Shown here piece by piece: positions 45,289 through 55,054 of a stretch of DNA of 64,000 bases. The stretch comes from Candidatus Albibeggiatoa sp. nov. NOAA. Lineage in GTDB: Bacteria; Pseudomonadota; Gammaproteobacteria; Beggiatoales; Beggiatoaceae. Both the position numbers and the translations under genes were made by a program. The notes under the pieces were generated by a model. That model had not been told where the DNA came from and made no database searches. It saw only the letters and a list, made by a program, of their open reading frames with translations. The stretch covers positions 1 through 64,000 of the forward strand of contig JAOXRS010000199.1 in NCBI GenBank assembly GCA_025800385.1, given 5' to 3'. Position 1 is the stretch's first letter. Each line of letters starts with the position of its first letter.

Positions 45289-46017
45289 TTAGTTCAAATC
45301 ACCCCAAAATCCTTGGCATAAACTTAAAACGGTCACTGCCGCCGTTTCTGTACGCAAAATACGTGCACCAAGGTGTGCAGCCTGATGCCCTTTTTGAGTG
45401 AGTAATGCAATTTCCTCATCACTAAACCCACCTTCAGCCCCGATGATTAACTGAATCGTCTCTTCTGGTGTCACTGATTGGGTTAAATTTTGTTCAGCGT
45501 GAGGCATAAAAAATACACTATTTTGTGCAGGATTTTGGTCAATCCATTTATCAAAGCTGATGATGTTACCTATTGAAGGTAAAACCGTACGCCCACATTG
45601 TTCACAAGCATTTTGAATAATTTTTTGCCAATGTTGCTCTCGCTTTTCAAACCGATTTTTAGCCAACGGTGGACTGCGTTTAGTGAGTAATGGCGTAATG
45701 TGGGTCACACCTAATTCAACGGCTTTTTGAATTGCATAATCCATATGTTCAGGTTTGGAAATCGCTTGCACCAAATGTAAACGCAAGGTAGATTCTCGCG
45801 AAATGGGATCAAATCGCTCAATAGTCAGATAAGCCTGCTTTTTCTTTATTTCTGCTACCGTTGCATGATATTCACCACCTTGGCCATTAAATATGATCAA
45901 AGGTGTATCAACACGTAAACGCAGTACATTGACTAAATAGTGGCTACGATCTGAATCTAAAAGAATTTGCTGCCCCGTTTGAAGTTCAGCAGAAACAAAA
46001 AGGCGAGTTAAACGCAT
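45289..46017 (-). CDS. rsmE: 16S rRNA (uracil(1498)-N(3))-methyltransferase
   Basis: RsmE methylates U1498 of 16S rRNA. The 242-residue length is typical. Features: N-terminal PUA-like part (SHYLVNVLRLRVDTPLIIFNGQGGEY), LVQAISKPEHMDYAIQKAVELGV, THITPLLTKRSPP and the trefoil-knot SAM site LIIGAEGGFSDEEIALLTQKG followed by LGARILRTETAAVTVL. A stand-alone gene. Confidence 0.97.
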   Translation of the reverse strand: MRLTRLFVSAELQTGQQILLDSDRSHYLVNVLRLRVDTPLIIFNGQGGEYHATVAEIKKKQAYLTIERFDPISRESTLRLHLVQAISKPEHMDYAIQKAVELGVTHITPLLTKRSPPLAKNRFEKREQHWQKIIQNACEQCGRTVLPSIGNIISFDKWIDQNPAQNSVFFMPHAEQNLTQSVTPEETIQLIIGAEGGFSDEEIALLTQKGHQAAHLGARILRTETAAVTVLSLCQGFWGDLN

Positions 46018-46394
46018 AGTGGATTATTTTAGAAGTTGCTTGAATTAAAATGATGCTAAATGATGTGTTGATTGCTGAAAAGAGATAAATGAAACAACTC
46101 AATTCATTTGTCCGACTATATCACAATCATAGATATTTGCATTTTAAACAAGAATAAAATGATCTCAAATCCTTATGAAATGTTGCGTCATTAAATTATT
46201 TTACAAATTGAGTCAGAATTTCTCTTTATTTTTCACACATTGATAGGTATAACTAAAGTATAAATAGGAATAATTAACAAATCTTACCTCAATTCAACTA
46301 AAATTCATCGTTATTGGTTTAAGATGTCTACTGATTGAATGAGTTTTGCATGGTTTTCTCGAGGCCATGGTTCAGATTTGCAGGAGACTAAAAC
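46018..46394. other. Intergenic region between divergent rsmE and WD40 genes
   Basis: No gene or clear operator is seen in these 377 AT-rich bases. The last bases carry CAGGAG, the ribosome binding site of the WD40 gene. Confidence 0.6.
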
Positions 46395-47405
46395 GTGAGG
46401 CACTGCGCTTTAGCCGCTTTTTTATTGATGACGGTTTTATTCTTAACCCATTGTCAGACAGTACCAGTAAAACCAACACTGACTGTTGCAGTTAAAGAAG
46501 TCAAAACGATTGCTGCGCATGATGACTCCATCATGTCTCTTGACTTTAGTCATGATGGCAAGTGGTTGGTGTCGGGAAGTTTAGACAAAACCATCAAAGT
46601 TTGGCAATTTAAATCCAGTCGTTTAATGTATACTTTATCTGGTCATCAAAACTGGATTAATCGTATTGCTTTAAGCCCTGATAAGCAATGGATTGTATCT
46701 GGTAGTGGTGGTATTGATGATACAGCCCGGATTTGGGATGCACCACAGCGAAAATTGCGCTATCAGCTCAAAGGTCATAAAACCTCGGTCTCTGCGGTTG
46801 TTTTCAGTCCAAATGGCCAGCAAGTTGCAACAGGCAGCTGGGATAAGACCATCAAAATTTGGCATACGGAAACAGGAAAACTATTACATACTTTCGCAGG
46901 TCATAAGGATTCTGTGTGGGCTTTAGCTTATACTTCTGATGGTAAAAGATTGATCTCAGGTGGCTGGGATGAAGTCATTAAAGTCTGGGATATGCAAACG
47001 CTGAAACTCATCGATACATTAAAAGGCCAAAAAGGCTCTATTATGGCCATGGCATTATCTTCAGATGACAAGAAATTGGTGGTCGGCAGTGGCGGCACAG
47101 AAAATAATATTAAAATTTGGCAACTCGATACAGGTTCTATATTACATACATTAATTGGACATAAGCATACTGTCATGGCAGTCGCATTTAGCCCCGACGG
47201 ACAGTTGGTTGCATCAGGCAGTGGTGGTAAAGGTCAGAATTTAAATATTTGGGATGTACGAACAGGCAGTTTACTACAATCACCTCAAACCCATGCGAGC
47301 GCAGTGATGGCGTTGGCCTTTAGTCCTGATGGTCGTTATTTAACATCGAGTGGTGATGACAAAATGATTCATGTATACCAATTATCAGTGAACAATTATC
47401 AATGA
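46395..47405 (+). CDS. Exported WD40-repeat protein
   Basis: A 336-residue seven-bladed beta-propeller. An N-terminal hydrophobic segment ends in LTHC, a poor lipobox, so it may be a lipoprotein or simply secreted. Seven WD repeats are visible, with recurrent SPDGxxxxSGS and IKVWxxxTG motifs. It starts at GTG, 8 bases after AGGAG. It lies just upstream of the PAS-only protein gene. Likely a scaffold; partner unknown. Confidence 0.88.
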   Translation: MRHCALAAFLLMTVLFLTHCQTVPVKPTLTVAVKEVKTIAAHDDSIMSLDFSHDGKWLVSGSLDKTIKVWQFKSSRLMYTLSGHQNWINRIALSPDKQWIVSGSGGIDDTARIWDAPQRKLRYQLKGHKTSVSAVVFSPNGQQVATGSWDKTIKIWHTETGKLLHTFAGHKDSVWALAYTSDGKRLISGGWDEVIKVWDMQTLKLIDTLKGQKGSIMAMALSSDDKKLVVGSGGTENNIKIWQLDTGSILHTLIGHKHTVMAVAFSPDGQLVASGSGGKGQNLNIWDVRTGSLLQSPQTHASAVMALAFSPDGRYLTSSGDDKMIHVYQLSVNNYQ

Positions 47406-47575
47406 ACAATTAACAATTACCAGTGAACAATTAGCTTTTCATCATGAGTTTGGGAAACGTTATATATTTTGGCTGCCAGGTCTGACGCTTTCTAAAATGA
47501 GTATACCAAAAGGTAGGGGCAAATCATCATTCTTAACAAGTGCTTATTGATAATTGTTAATTGATAATTGTCTTA
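47389..47575. repeat. AT-rich short repeats between the WD40 and PAS genes
   Basis: The end of the WD40 gene and the following bases contain repeated AGTGAACAATTA and ATGAACAATTA units (from 47389 to about 47431). About 110 bases later the inverse-complementary GATAATTGTTAATTGATAATTGTC (split: GATAATTG at 47549, TTAATTGATAATTGTC after it) appears. The two blocks could pair as a long imperfect stem. One direct unit overlaps the last WD40 codons. Confidence 0.6.
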
Positions 47576-47585
47576 GGAAAGCATT

Positions 47586-50500
47586 ATGTCAGCGAATAAC
47601 GCGCAACATTCCCGTTTCTTTTGGCGGTCATCGGCATTATTTTGTATTTTAGATTTTGAGCGGCAATTCCTTGAAGTCAACACCGCATGGGAAACATTAC
47701 TAGGTCTTACAACGGGGCAATTATTAGCCAAGCCGTTTTTAAGCTTCGTACACCCTGAAGACCAGCCTTCCACCGAATATTATTTTGAACAAATGGAGTC
47801 AGGATTAGCCACGGTTTCATTTTCCTGTCGTTTTCGCTGTAGTGATGATACTTACCGCACTATTTTATGGGATACCAATAACGCAGCCTCTACTGAATAT
47901 GCTTATTATGCAGTGGGCATGGACATCACCAACCGTGAACAACCCATGGTGGCAGATGAAATGCTCAACGTGCTGCGTGAAGGCGTGGTATTGCAATATG
48001 CAAATGGCACAATTGGCGCGTGTAATCCCAGTGCCGAACGAATTTTAGGTATTTCCGCTGAACAAATGATGGGCTGGACATTGATTGACCCTGATTGGAC
48101 AGCAATTCATGAAGATGGTTCGCCTTTCCCCACTGAAACCCACCCTGCAATCTGTACACTGCGCACAGGTGAACCTTCTGCTGACGTGATGATGGGTGTA
48201 GTAAAACCTGATGGCTCTATTGTTTGGATTCGAATCAATTCCTATCCCTTGTGGCGTGATGATGTTACAACTCCCTATGCTGTGGTGATTTCATTTTCTG
48301 ACATGACTGCTTACAAAGAAATGGAGCAGACTTTAAAGAAAAATGCACAAAAACCTTCTATCAGCAATCTACCTGAAGGCAATTATGATTTATGGGATTG
48401 GGAATTAGCGGAAAACACTGTGAATTTCTCGCCACGTTGGAAGCAAATGTTTGGCTTTAGCTTGGATAAAGAAATCACTGATGTCAATTTCTGGCATGAT
48501 CGCATTCATCCAGATGACTATAAACGGGTGATGGCCGACATTCAAAATGCGATTGAAGGCATCACCAGTTACTGTGAAAATTCACATCGAATCCAAGACA
48601 ATCATGGTGAATACCGTTGGATATTAAATCATGCGGTGGTGGTTCGGGATAATGATGGCAAAGCATTACGGATGATTGGTACACATGTCGACATTACTGA
48701 ATCGCACAGCATGGAAGACGAATTACAGAAGCTAGAACGTAAATACCGTCAAGTGCTAGAAGTGGAAGATGATGCACTGTTTTTAATCGAGCAAGACAGT
48801 TTACAGATTTTAGATGTGAATAAAGCCGCATCACATATTTATGGTTATAGTAGAGGGCAATTACTGGAAAAAACCTTAACGGCCTTGTCAGCCCAACCTG
48901 ATAAAGCCGCCAGCGCATTACAAAAAAATAGCAAGGAAATGTTACAACAGTATCACACCAAACAAGATGGCAGTGTGTTCCCTGTTGAAATGCGAACCAG
49001 CCCATTTAAACACGATCATCAACAGTGGGTTGCGGTTGCGGTACGTGATGTGAGTGAGAAGCGAGATATTGAAACCTCGCTATGGGAAAACGAATCTAAA
49101 TACCGCCAATTATTTGAAGCGGCAAGTAATCCCACCGTGGTTTATGATGCCAATACCCAATATTTCTTTGATGTGAATCGGGCAGCTGTAGATTTATACG
49201 GCTATTCTAAAGAAGAATTTTCGCGTATGACGACTGAGGCGGTGTCTGCTGAGTCACAAAAACGCGCGGCTTTCAGTACCAATAATAAAAAAGTCCAAGT
49301 TATTCCCTTACGTTGGCATCGCAAAAAAGATGGTACGGTGTTCCCCGTCGAAATCTCTGCAGGCAATACTTATTTATTCCAAGGGCGTTCGCTGATTTGT
49401 GCCACAGTCAAAGATATTACTGAACGCAAAGCCGCTGAAGAAGCCTTACGCAAGGAAAAAGATTTTATAAATACTCTTGTACAGGCCTCACCTGCCTTTT
49501 TCTTCGCCATCAATCCCGACGGCAAAACCCGCATGATTAACAAAGCCATGTTAACTGCGTTAGGCTATGAATTAGAAGAAGTGCTTAATCAAGAATTTTT
49601 AACCACATTTATTCCTGAAGCTGAACGTGCCATTGCCTCAAAAGAGTTTGATACTTTGATTAAAACCATGCAGCCGCTTTTGATGGAAAGTCATGTGCTG
49701 ACCAAGTCGGGGCATCAATTACTTGTGGAATGGCACAGTCGTGCAATTGTTAAAGCCAATGGTAGTTTAGATTATTTATTTGGTGTTGGTATCGATGTGA
49801 CCGAACGCAAAAAAGCCCAAGGTCATTTACGTTTATTTAAATCGATTATTGAATCTTCTGAGGAAGCGATTTTTATCAGCAATCCAAATGGTGACCTGAT
49901 TTACATTAACCCTGCACATGAGCGTTTATTCCGTCGCAATTTGAAAGAAGCCAAGCAAATCAGTTTCCGCGACTATTTCCCAGCTGATTCACTGCAAGTA
50001 TTAGAGTCACAAATTATTCCTGAAATTGAGAAAGGCGGTACATGGGAAGGTGAGTTGGACATGATGGACAATCAAGGTACAACGTTCCCAGTTTGGCAGC
50101 GGGTCGATGCGGTACGTGATGCAAAAGGCACTGTGTTGTTTAATTTTGGTTTATTGCATGACATCAGCGAGCGGAAACGGATGTGGGAAACTTTGCGCAA
50201 GCAATGGGAAGAACAGCAAATGATATTCAATACCGTGCCTGCCATGATTTGGTATCGGGATAAAGATAATCACTTGCTGAAAACCAATAAACTAGCAAAA
50301 GAAATCTTCGGCAATGATGAGTCAATTACGAGTAAATTCAATGATTGCGAAGAAACCATTCAGCTTGGAAAACCACAATATGGTATCAGTGCACGTTATG
50401 CTGATGAACATAATGATACGCATTGGTTACAAATTGACAAAATCCCGTATCGTAATAATCAAGGTGATATTGTCGGTGTGATTGTCTTTGCTTTGGATGT

Positions 50501-51293
50501 CACTGAATACAAACAGACTCAAGCCAGCTTACAAGCCAGTGAAGAACGGATGTATATGGTGGTTGAACATATGCCGATTATGCTCAATGCGTTTGATATT
50601 GAAGGTAATATTATTTTTTGGAATCAGGCGTGTGAGGATATTACAGGTTACAGTGCTGATGATATGGTTGCGAATCCAAAAGCCTTAGAAGCCTTATATC
50701 CAGATATTAATGACCGTCGCCGCATGTTAGACGAAAGACGGCGAGTTGTCGATGAATCTAAAGGTCTTGAATCACACTGGAAAACTCAACTTGCTTGTAA
50801 AGAAGGCGATTTAAAAAATGTTACATGGATGAGTGTAGCCAAGCATTTCCCAATTCCGGGATGGCACACATGGCATTTAGGGCAAGTTGAAACTGAAGCC
50901 AACCCCAATGCGCAAAGTCATCAATTACCTAAAACCATTGCTGATAGTGAAGCCTTGATTTCATCGATTTTTGATATTGTGAAATTAGGCGTATGTATCA
51001 CTGATGATCGTGGGCGTTTCTTGCAAGTAAATCGTACTTATGTGGATATGTATGGTTATACAGAAGCAGAAATGGTGGGTGAGCCGTTTACATTAGTTTT
51101 ACCTGCTGCAACTCATAGTGATGCGGTGCGGGAATACTATAGTATTTTGATGACTCGTGAAGAACCTAGTTTTGTTAAACGTCGGGGCGAACAGCATAAA
51201 AATGGTGAGAGTTTTGATGTGCAGATTATGTCAAGTCGGGTGATTTTAGAAGATCGTAGACGGGTGTTGGTATCTATTGTGACTAAGGTTTAG
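47586..51293 (+). CDS. PAS-only protein with about ten PAS domains and no output domain
   Basis: A 1235-residue soluble protein composed of about ten PAS/PAC modules in a row (starts near residues 10, 120, 260, 385, 505, 625, 750, 870, 985 and 1125), with GY or GF core and PAC tails such as DVTERKKAQ and DISERKRM linking them. The final PAS ends at the C-terminus (LVSIVTKV) with a normal stop. There is no HisKA, GGDEF, EAL, MCP or HTH domain. No transmembrane helix. It might modulate other sensors by heterodimerising, or the output part was lost. AGGA precedes the ATG. The nearest downstream gene is an unrelated small membrane protein on the other strand. Confidence 0.9.
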   Translation: MSANNAQHSRFFWRSSALFCILDFERQFLEVNTAWETLLGLTTGQLLAKPFLSFVHPEDQPSTEYYFEQMESGLATVSFSCRFRCSDDTYRTILWDTNNAASTEYAYYAVGMDITNREQPMVADEMLNVLREGVVLQYANGTIGACNPSAERILGISAEQMMGWTLIDPDWTAIHEDGSPFPTETHPAICTLRTGEPSADVMMGVVKPDGSIVWIRINSYPLWRDDVTTPYAVVISFSDMTAYKEMEQTLKKNAQKPSISNLPEGNYDLWDWELAENTVNFSPRWKQMFGFSLDKEITDVNFWHDRIHPDDYKRVMADIQNAIEGITSYCENSHRIQDNHGEYRWILNHAVVVRDNDGKALRMIGTHVDITESHSMEDELQKLERKYRQVLEVEDDALFLIEQDSLQILDVNKAASHIYGYSRGQLLEKTLTALSAQPDKAASALQKNSKEMLQQYHTKQDGSVFPVEMRTSPFKHDHQQWVAVAVRDVSEKRDIETSLWENESKYRQLFEAASNPTVVYDANTQYFFDVNRAAVDLYGYSKEEFSRMTTEAVSAESQKRAAFSTNNKKVQVIPLRWHRKKDGTVFPVEISAGNTYLFQGRSLICATVKDITERKAAEEALRKEKDFINTLVQASPAFFFAINPDGKTRMINKAMLTALGYELEEVLNQEFLTTFIPEAERAIASKEFDTLIKTMQPLLMESHVLTKSGHQLLVEWHSRAIVKANGSLDYLFGVGIDVTERKKAQGHLRLFKSIIESSEEAIFISNPNGDLIYINPAHERLFRRNLKEAKQISFRDYFPADSLQVLESQIIPEIEKGGTWEGELDMMDNQGTTFPVWQRVDAVRDAKGTVLFNFGLLHDISERKRMWETLRKQWEEQQMIFNTVPAMIWYRDKDNHLLKTNKLAKEIFGNDESITSKFNDCEETIQLGKPQYGISARYADEHNDTHWLQIDKIPYRNNQGDIVGVIVFALDVTEYKQTQASLQASEERMYMVVEHMPIMLNAFDIEGNIIFWNQACEDITGYSADDMVANPKALEALYPDINDRRRMLDERRRVVDESKGLESHWKTQLACKEGDLKNVTWMSVAKHFPIPGWHTWHLGQVETEANPNAQSHQLPKTIADSEALISSIFDIVKLGVCITDDRGRFLQVNRTYVDMYGYTEAEMVGEPFTLVLPAATHSDAVREYYSILMTREEPSFVKRRGEQHKNGESFDVQIMSSRVILEDRRRVLVSIVTKV

Positions 51294-51318
51294 AGCTTCA
51301 TCATTTGAAAAAGGTTTG

Positions 51319-51753
51319 TTAGGCGCATGATTTTCGAACACATATATATCCATACGCATATAGCAAGCCTGTAATAAACCAAATTGCCCCTGCAATCAGG
51401 CTAAAATCACTCACTATTTCTGGAAATAAAAATGATAAGGGCACTGTGCTTAGGCCACGAAGCGTGCATAAAATTGCAATTGTTAAAAGGGCAAGATTTT
51501 GAAAAGGTAGCTTTTTTATAAAACTTGCACCTGATAAAGCAAATAACCCACATAGTATAAAAAGTAAAGATACAGTTAGCGTTGCAAGTGGAGCGAGTAA
51601 CGTGCCGTCTGTTGCGGATTGTACAATCTGAGCAGGGGCAAGTTGGGCTTGGTAACAGGCAGCTCCAAGAAAAATACAAGATATGTGTGAGATTGCAGTA
51701 ACCAATGCAATTAAAGCACAAATGATTAATGCCCAAACCCCTTTTGTATTCAT
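51319..51753 (-). CDS. Small four-helix membrane protein of unknown function
   Basis: About 144 residues with four hydrophobic helices (ALIICALIALVTAISHISCIF; LATLTVSLLFILCGLFALSG; LALLTIAILCTLRGLSTVPL; FSLIAGAIWFITGLLYAYGYI). The start MNTKGVWAL follows GGGA at 7 bases; a further in-frame ATG lies 15 bases upstream. No family is recognised with confidence. It overlaps no neighbour. Confidence 0.75.
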   Translation of the reverse strand: MNTKGVWALIICALIALVTAISHISCIFLGAACYQAQLAPAQIVQSATDGTLLAPLATLTVSLLFILCGLFALSGASFIKKLPFQNLALLTIAILCTLRGLSTVPLSFLFPEIVSDFSLIAGAIWFITGLLYAYGYICVRKSCA

Positions 51754-51923
51754 TGTTGCATCCCGCATATCATAAGGTTTTTCAATATAGTGAATTCTGA
51801 TTTAGATGTTAGGTTTGTTAGTCTTTATTCTTTAAATATCAATTGTTTTTAAAACTAAAGGCTGCCACTCTTATATCGCTTTAAGATAAAACGACTATAA
51901 AACCTACAGCCCTAATTTTACAG

Positions 51924-52715
51924 CTATTGCTCAATAATAGCTTTAATTGTTTGCTTTAGTGAAGGAGTAAGCGCAAAAATATCAGCTAAAATGTTATGTT
52001 CAGAGAATTTATATATCATTTCCCCTTCTATAATTTGTGTTTTGGTGATGTCAGGCCTGACTCCAAATTTAGAGCGATGTATTTCTTTCACCAATGCATA
52101 AACACTAATTTTTTCTATAAAATCTAATGTTTTTGTAGATAATAAGCCTTGTTGTTTTAGTCGTATTGCTGAATTTGCATTTAGCTATTGAAAGTTCGCT
52201 TTCATGCGGCTTTGAACAATAACGTCCCCATTGATGATAAGTAGCAAGAGTAAATATAGTTGCTTTTCTTTTTTCCTCTGATAAGTTTTGAATACCAAGC
52301 GTAGTAAAAACCGTAAAACTCTATCTGCTGAAAGAAACACTCCCATTTATCTAATGTACCTGGTAGCTCAATGTGATTTGGGAAATCTTTCATCGCTTCA
52401 ATTTCAATGTAAAGAGGCCAATCTGTCATATTAGTTACATTAATGCCGAATGTTTTGTCTCGACAGGAGGGTTGTTTAAGAATCTGCCTAACCGCAATAA
52501 GGCAAGGCATGAGCATGTTGCGAGTCATCAAAAATTGTGCAAACATCTTCAGGTTCTAAACTTTGTTCAGGGTCTTCTGTATTCTCGAAAAAACAATATA
52601 TAAAAGTGGCATTGTCTGATGTCAGTGTTTCTGAGGCAGTACCGAAACTAAACCAGCATATAGGCTTAATAAAATCATCAGCCTTTTGGACAAATTCATT
52701 GTATTCACCATTAAA
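51924..52715 (-). pseudogene. Shattered pseudogene of a roughly 250-residue protein
   Basis: Reading the minus strand, four segments in shifted frames give a continuous protein-like sequence. First, from 52715, FNGEYNEFVQKADDFIKP and ICWFSFGTASETLTSDN to DDSQHAHALPYCG, then a stop. Second, in another frame, VRQILKQPSCRDKTFG, INVTNMTDWPLYIEIEAMKD and PNHIELPGTLDKWECFFQQ. Third, shifted near 52330, TTLGIQNLSEEKRKATIFTL and ATYHQWGRYCSKPHESELS. Fourth, shifted near 52185, LNANSAIRLKQQGLLSTKTL to LTPSLKQTIKAIIEQ and a stop at 51924. At least three single-base lesions are needed. No family is recognised. Only the second segment has an open frame from ATG (52202-52546), which is unlikely to be a real gene on its own. 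Confidence 0.65.
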
Positions 52716-52945
52716 TCAGTTTATTAGTTTTATGCTATGACAGCAGAATAACTATAGTTTTTCATTATTGAGATAACTTACTAGTATCTATTCATATTCT
52801 AACTTAAGGATAAAGCTAGTTACATCTGAAAGCCTTTGCAAATGAGTTTATTTTTGCTGCAAACAAGAGTATATACAAGGAAATGAGTAAAGTTATGATT
52901 AAAATATAATTCGTTACCGAGTTCAGAGACGGAATAACTAATTTT

Positions 52946-53362
52946 TTAAGGTCGCCCCCATTCAATTTCTCTAATCTTCGGAAAACCATCTTCATCAGAT
53001 ACAATAACAGTGACTGCTTCAGCGAAATACGAGCCAGAGATAGATATATATACCCATCCAATATCTTGAGGTAAACGAGCAGGCCAGTTAGCCATAAAAT
53101 GAAAATAACCATCAACAACAGGATCACTTCCATAATCGACCATATTTTGATACTTGGTGAGCAGCTTTTCTGGAGTATATTCCTGCTGAGCTGATTTTGT
53201 CAGATATAAATGTGCATCGACATATCGCTCTTCAACAAGAGCCTCAGCGAATTTTATTCCTGTTTCGACCGTAAGTTTTTTTGCATTCGCTCGCATGGGT
53301 GTATCCTGCTCAAAGCATGAACTGAGAAGTATAGGTATGATTAAGATAGATAGTATTTTCAA
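52946..53362 (-). CDS. Small lipoprotein, NTF2-like size
   Basis: A 138-residue protein with an N-terminal lipobox (IPILLSSCFEQD) for membrane anchoring. The remainder is a mixed fold (KLTVETGIKFAEALVEERYVDAHLYLT then beta strands to EIEWGRP) of the kind seen in NTF2/DUF4878-like proteins. It has a TTG start, 9 bases after GGAG; no ATG is available. Function unknown. Confidence 0.75.
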   Translation of the reverse strand: MKILSILIIPILLSSCFEQDTPMRANAKKLTVETGIKFAEALVEERYVDAHLYLTKSAQQEYTPEKLLTKYQNMVDYGSDPVVDGYFHFMANWPARLPQDIGWVYISISGSYFAEAVTVIVSDEDGFPKIREIEWGRP

Positions 53363-53704
53363 TAAACCATACTCCTAATCTGACTAAAAACTTGTGATTC
53401 AAAGGCTAAAAATGAACTAGTTAGGGATTCTTGCTTTGTTGCTAACATTGCTACTCTCTTTTTTATATTTAGCACAGAACCTTATGGAGTCTAACTAATC
53501 GCATCACTCATAAACTATTTTCCCATACCATTGCTGTGTTTTCTAATATTCAATACGGGGTAGATCCTCTAAGCTAGACTTAACTGTCTAACCTTAAAAG
53601 TTGAGCATTACGTGTTGTTTTAAGATTGAAGAAAGAGGTTTCTTAAGATTAAAAATAAATAGTATGTTATTTTATAACAAAGATGTATCAATAAAGGTAT
53701 ATTA
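53363..53704. other. Intergenic region
   Basis: Nothing recognised in these 342 bases apart from the ribosome binding sites of the two divergent flanking genes (GGAG on the minus strand near the start; AAAGG on the plus strand at the end). Confidence 0.6.
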
Positions 53705-54424
53705 ATGAAAAAAATAGCACTAACACTTTTGACTATCGTATTACTTGTATTAGCATTCGGCGTATACTCATTTTCTCATGTTGTTCGGTTTGTTTTTATT
53801 GACTTTTTAGACTTTAATAAAATTGATGGGAATATATACATATCAGAAACACTGCCTGAGCAAGCCAGTCAGAAAACAATACAACTCATTGAAAGCTCAA
53901 AAAACCGAATCACAGAGTATTACGGAAAACCAGAAGCACAACCCATCATTATTGTAGTTGACACTGGGCAGGAAGCAAAAAATTATGGACTGCACAGCGG
54001 TACACCGGGAACTTTATATTTTGCACCATGGCAAAGTTATCTTGTGCTCGACTATCAAGATATAGGGATTGATGTGACATCACATGAGTTGGTTCATGCC
54101 GAAATTGTGCATCGACTAGGCTATCTTAAACGTCAGCAGGAAATACCTACTTGGTTTGACGAAGGGGCTGCATTGCAAGTTGATTTACGCCCAAACTATA
54201 CAAAAATTACTCAGATTAGCCAAAATGAATATCAACGAGTCACCTCGCTTGATTCTCCTGATAAGTTTTGGAGCAGTGATAAAGCACAAAACATCCAAAA
54301 CTACCAATCATCAAAAGTGGCTGTGACACAATTTTTCCAAGATCATCCCTCATTATCACTTTACGGCATGTTGCAAATGATAAATGACGGTAAAACATTT
54401 AAGCAGATTATCAACGGAGAGTAA
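53705..54424 (+). CDS. Membrane-anchored HExxH zinc peptidase
   Basis: A 239-residue protein with one N-terminal transmembrane helix and a gluzincin-type peptidase domain. HELVH at 127-131 (IDVTSHELVHAEIVHRLG) gives two zinc ligands and the catalytic Glu128; the third ligand is E153 in PTWFDEGAALQVD. The fold and spacing match the peptidase MA-like family (e.g. with basic residues GYLKRQQ between). Likely active outside the cytoplasm. Substrate unknown. AAGG precedes the ATG. Confidence 0.85.
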   Translation: MKKIALTLLTIVLLVLAFGVYSFSHVVRFVFIDFLDFNKIDGNIYISETLPEQASQKTIQLIESSKNRITEYYGKPEAQPIIIVVDTGQEAKNYGLHSGTPGTLYFAPWQSYLVLDYQDIGIDVTSHELVHAEIVHRLGYLKRQQEIPTWFDEGAALQVDLRPNYTKITQISQNEYQRVTSLDSPDKFWSSDKAQNIQNYQSSKVAVTQFFQDHPSLSLYGMLQMINDGKTFKQIINGE

Positions 54425-54511
54425 AACACGCCACTTTGTTGCTAAGTTGTTTTATAAGTTATTTATTTTGGAAATAGATAAAATCAGATAATATGCACGC
54501 TTTCAAAATAT

Positions 54512-55024
54512 ATGAAACTGACACAACAAACTCTAATCAGTGTATGTTTTTTTAGTTTTTTGTTAACGCTGTGGTTTTTAAATAAAGATATTATTTACGA
54601 TTATGCAATATTTACTATTTTTGGTTTATACAACCTTATTTCATGGATAGTGATACTCATAAATCTTATCTTTAGGAAAAAAGCACAGCATTATCTTGTG
54701 CCCGCTTTTTATATCATTTGTGTTCAATTGATTCTATTTGATATTGAGTTGGCTAATCAAAAGGCTATAGATGTTGTAGAACAGAATAAGGTCGCATTTG
54801 AGGCTTGCTGCCATCATAAAAATGTTTGTCCACAACTGAATGGCAAATGGATTGTTCACCCCTTGGGTAGTATTAGAACCACAGTGCAAGGGGTTGGAGC
54901 AAATATAAGTATCACATACTTAAGATATGACACCTATTATGACGTAAGACCTGATTACTTTCTTGCAAACAGTAAGCATATTAAACCCATTCGTTTAAAA
55001 TGTATTCGCGCCAAAACCCAATGA
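54512..55024 (+). CDS. Three-helix membrane protein of unknown function
   Basis: A 170-residue protein: three hydrophobic helices (about 8-24, 29-53, 62-80) followed by a soluble C-terminal part with five Cys (ACCHHKNVCPQ and a last one near the end, LKCIRAKTQ). No family recognised. The ribosome binding site is weak. It lies 87 bases after the peptidase gene on the same strand, so co-transcription is possible. Confidence 0.65.
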   Translation: MKLTQQTLISVCFFSFLLTLWFLNKDIIYDYAIFTIFGLYNLISWIVILINLIFRKKAQHYLVPAFYIICVQLILFDIELANQKAIDVVEQNKVAFEACCHHKNVCPQLNGKWIVHPLGSIRTTVQGVGANISITYLRYDTYYDVRPDYFLANSKHIKPIRLKCIRAKTQ

Positions 55025-55054
55025 ATGCCTCAAAATAGCCTTTTTAGAGCAACA

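Noticed and set aside
52816-53133. 105-codon hydrophobic minus-strand ORF overlapping the lipoprotein gene
   Set aside because: It overlaps a better-supported lipoprotein gene on the same strand in another frame, and its hydrophobicity follows from the shifted frame.
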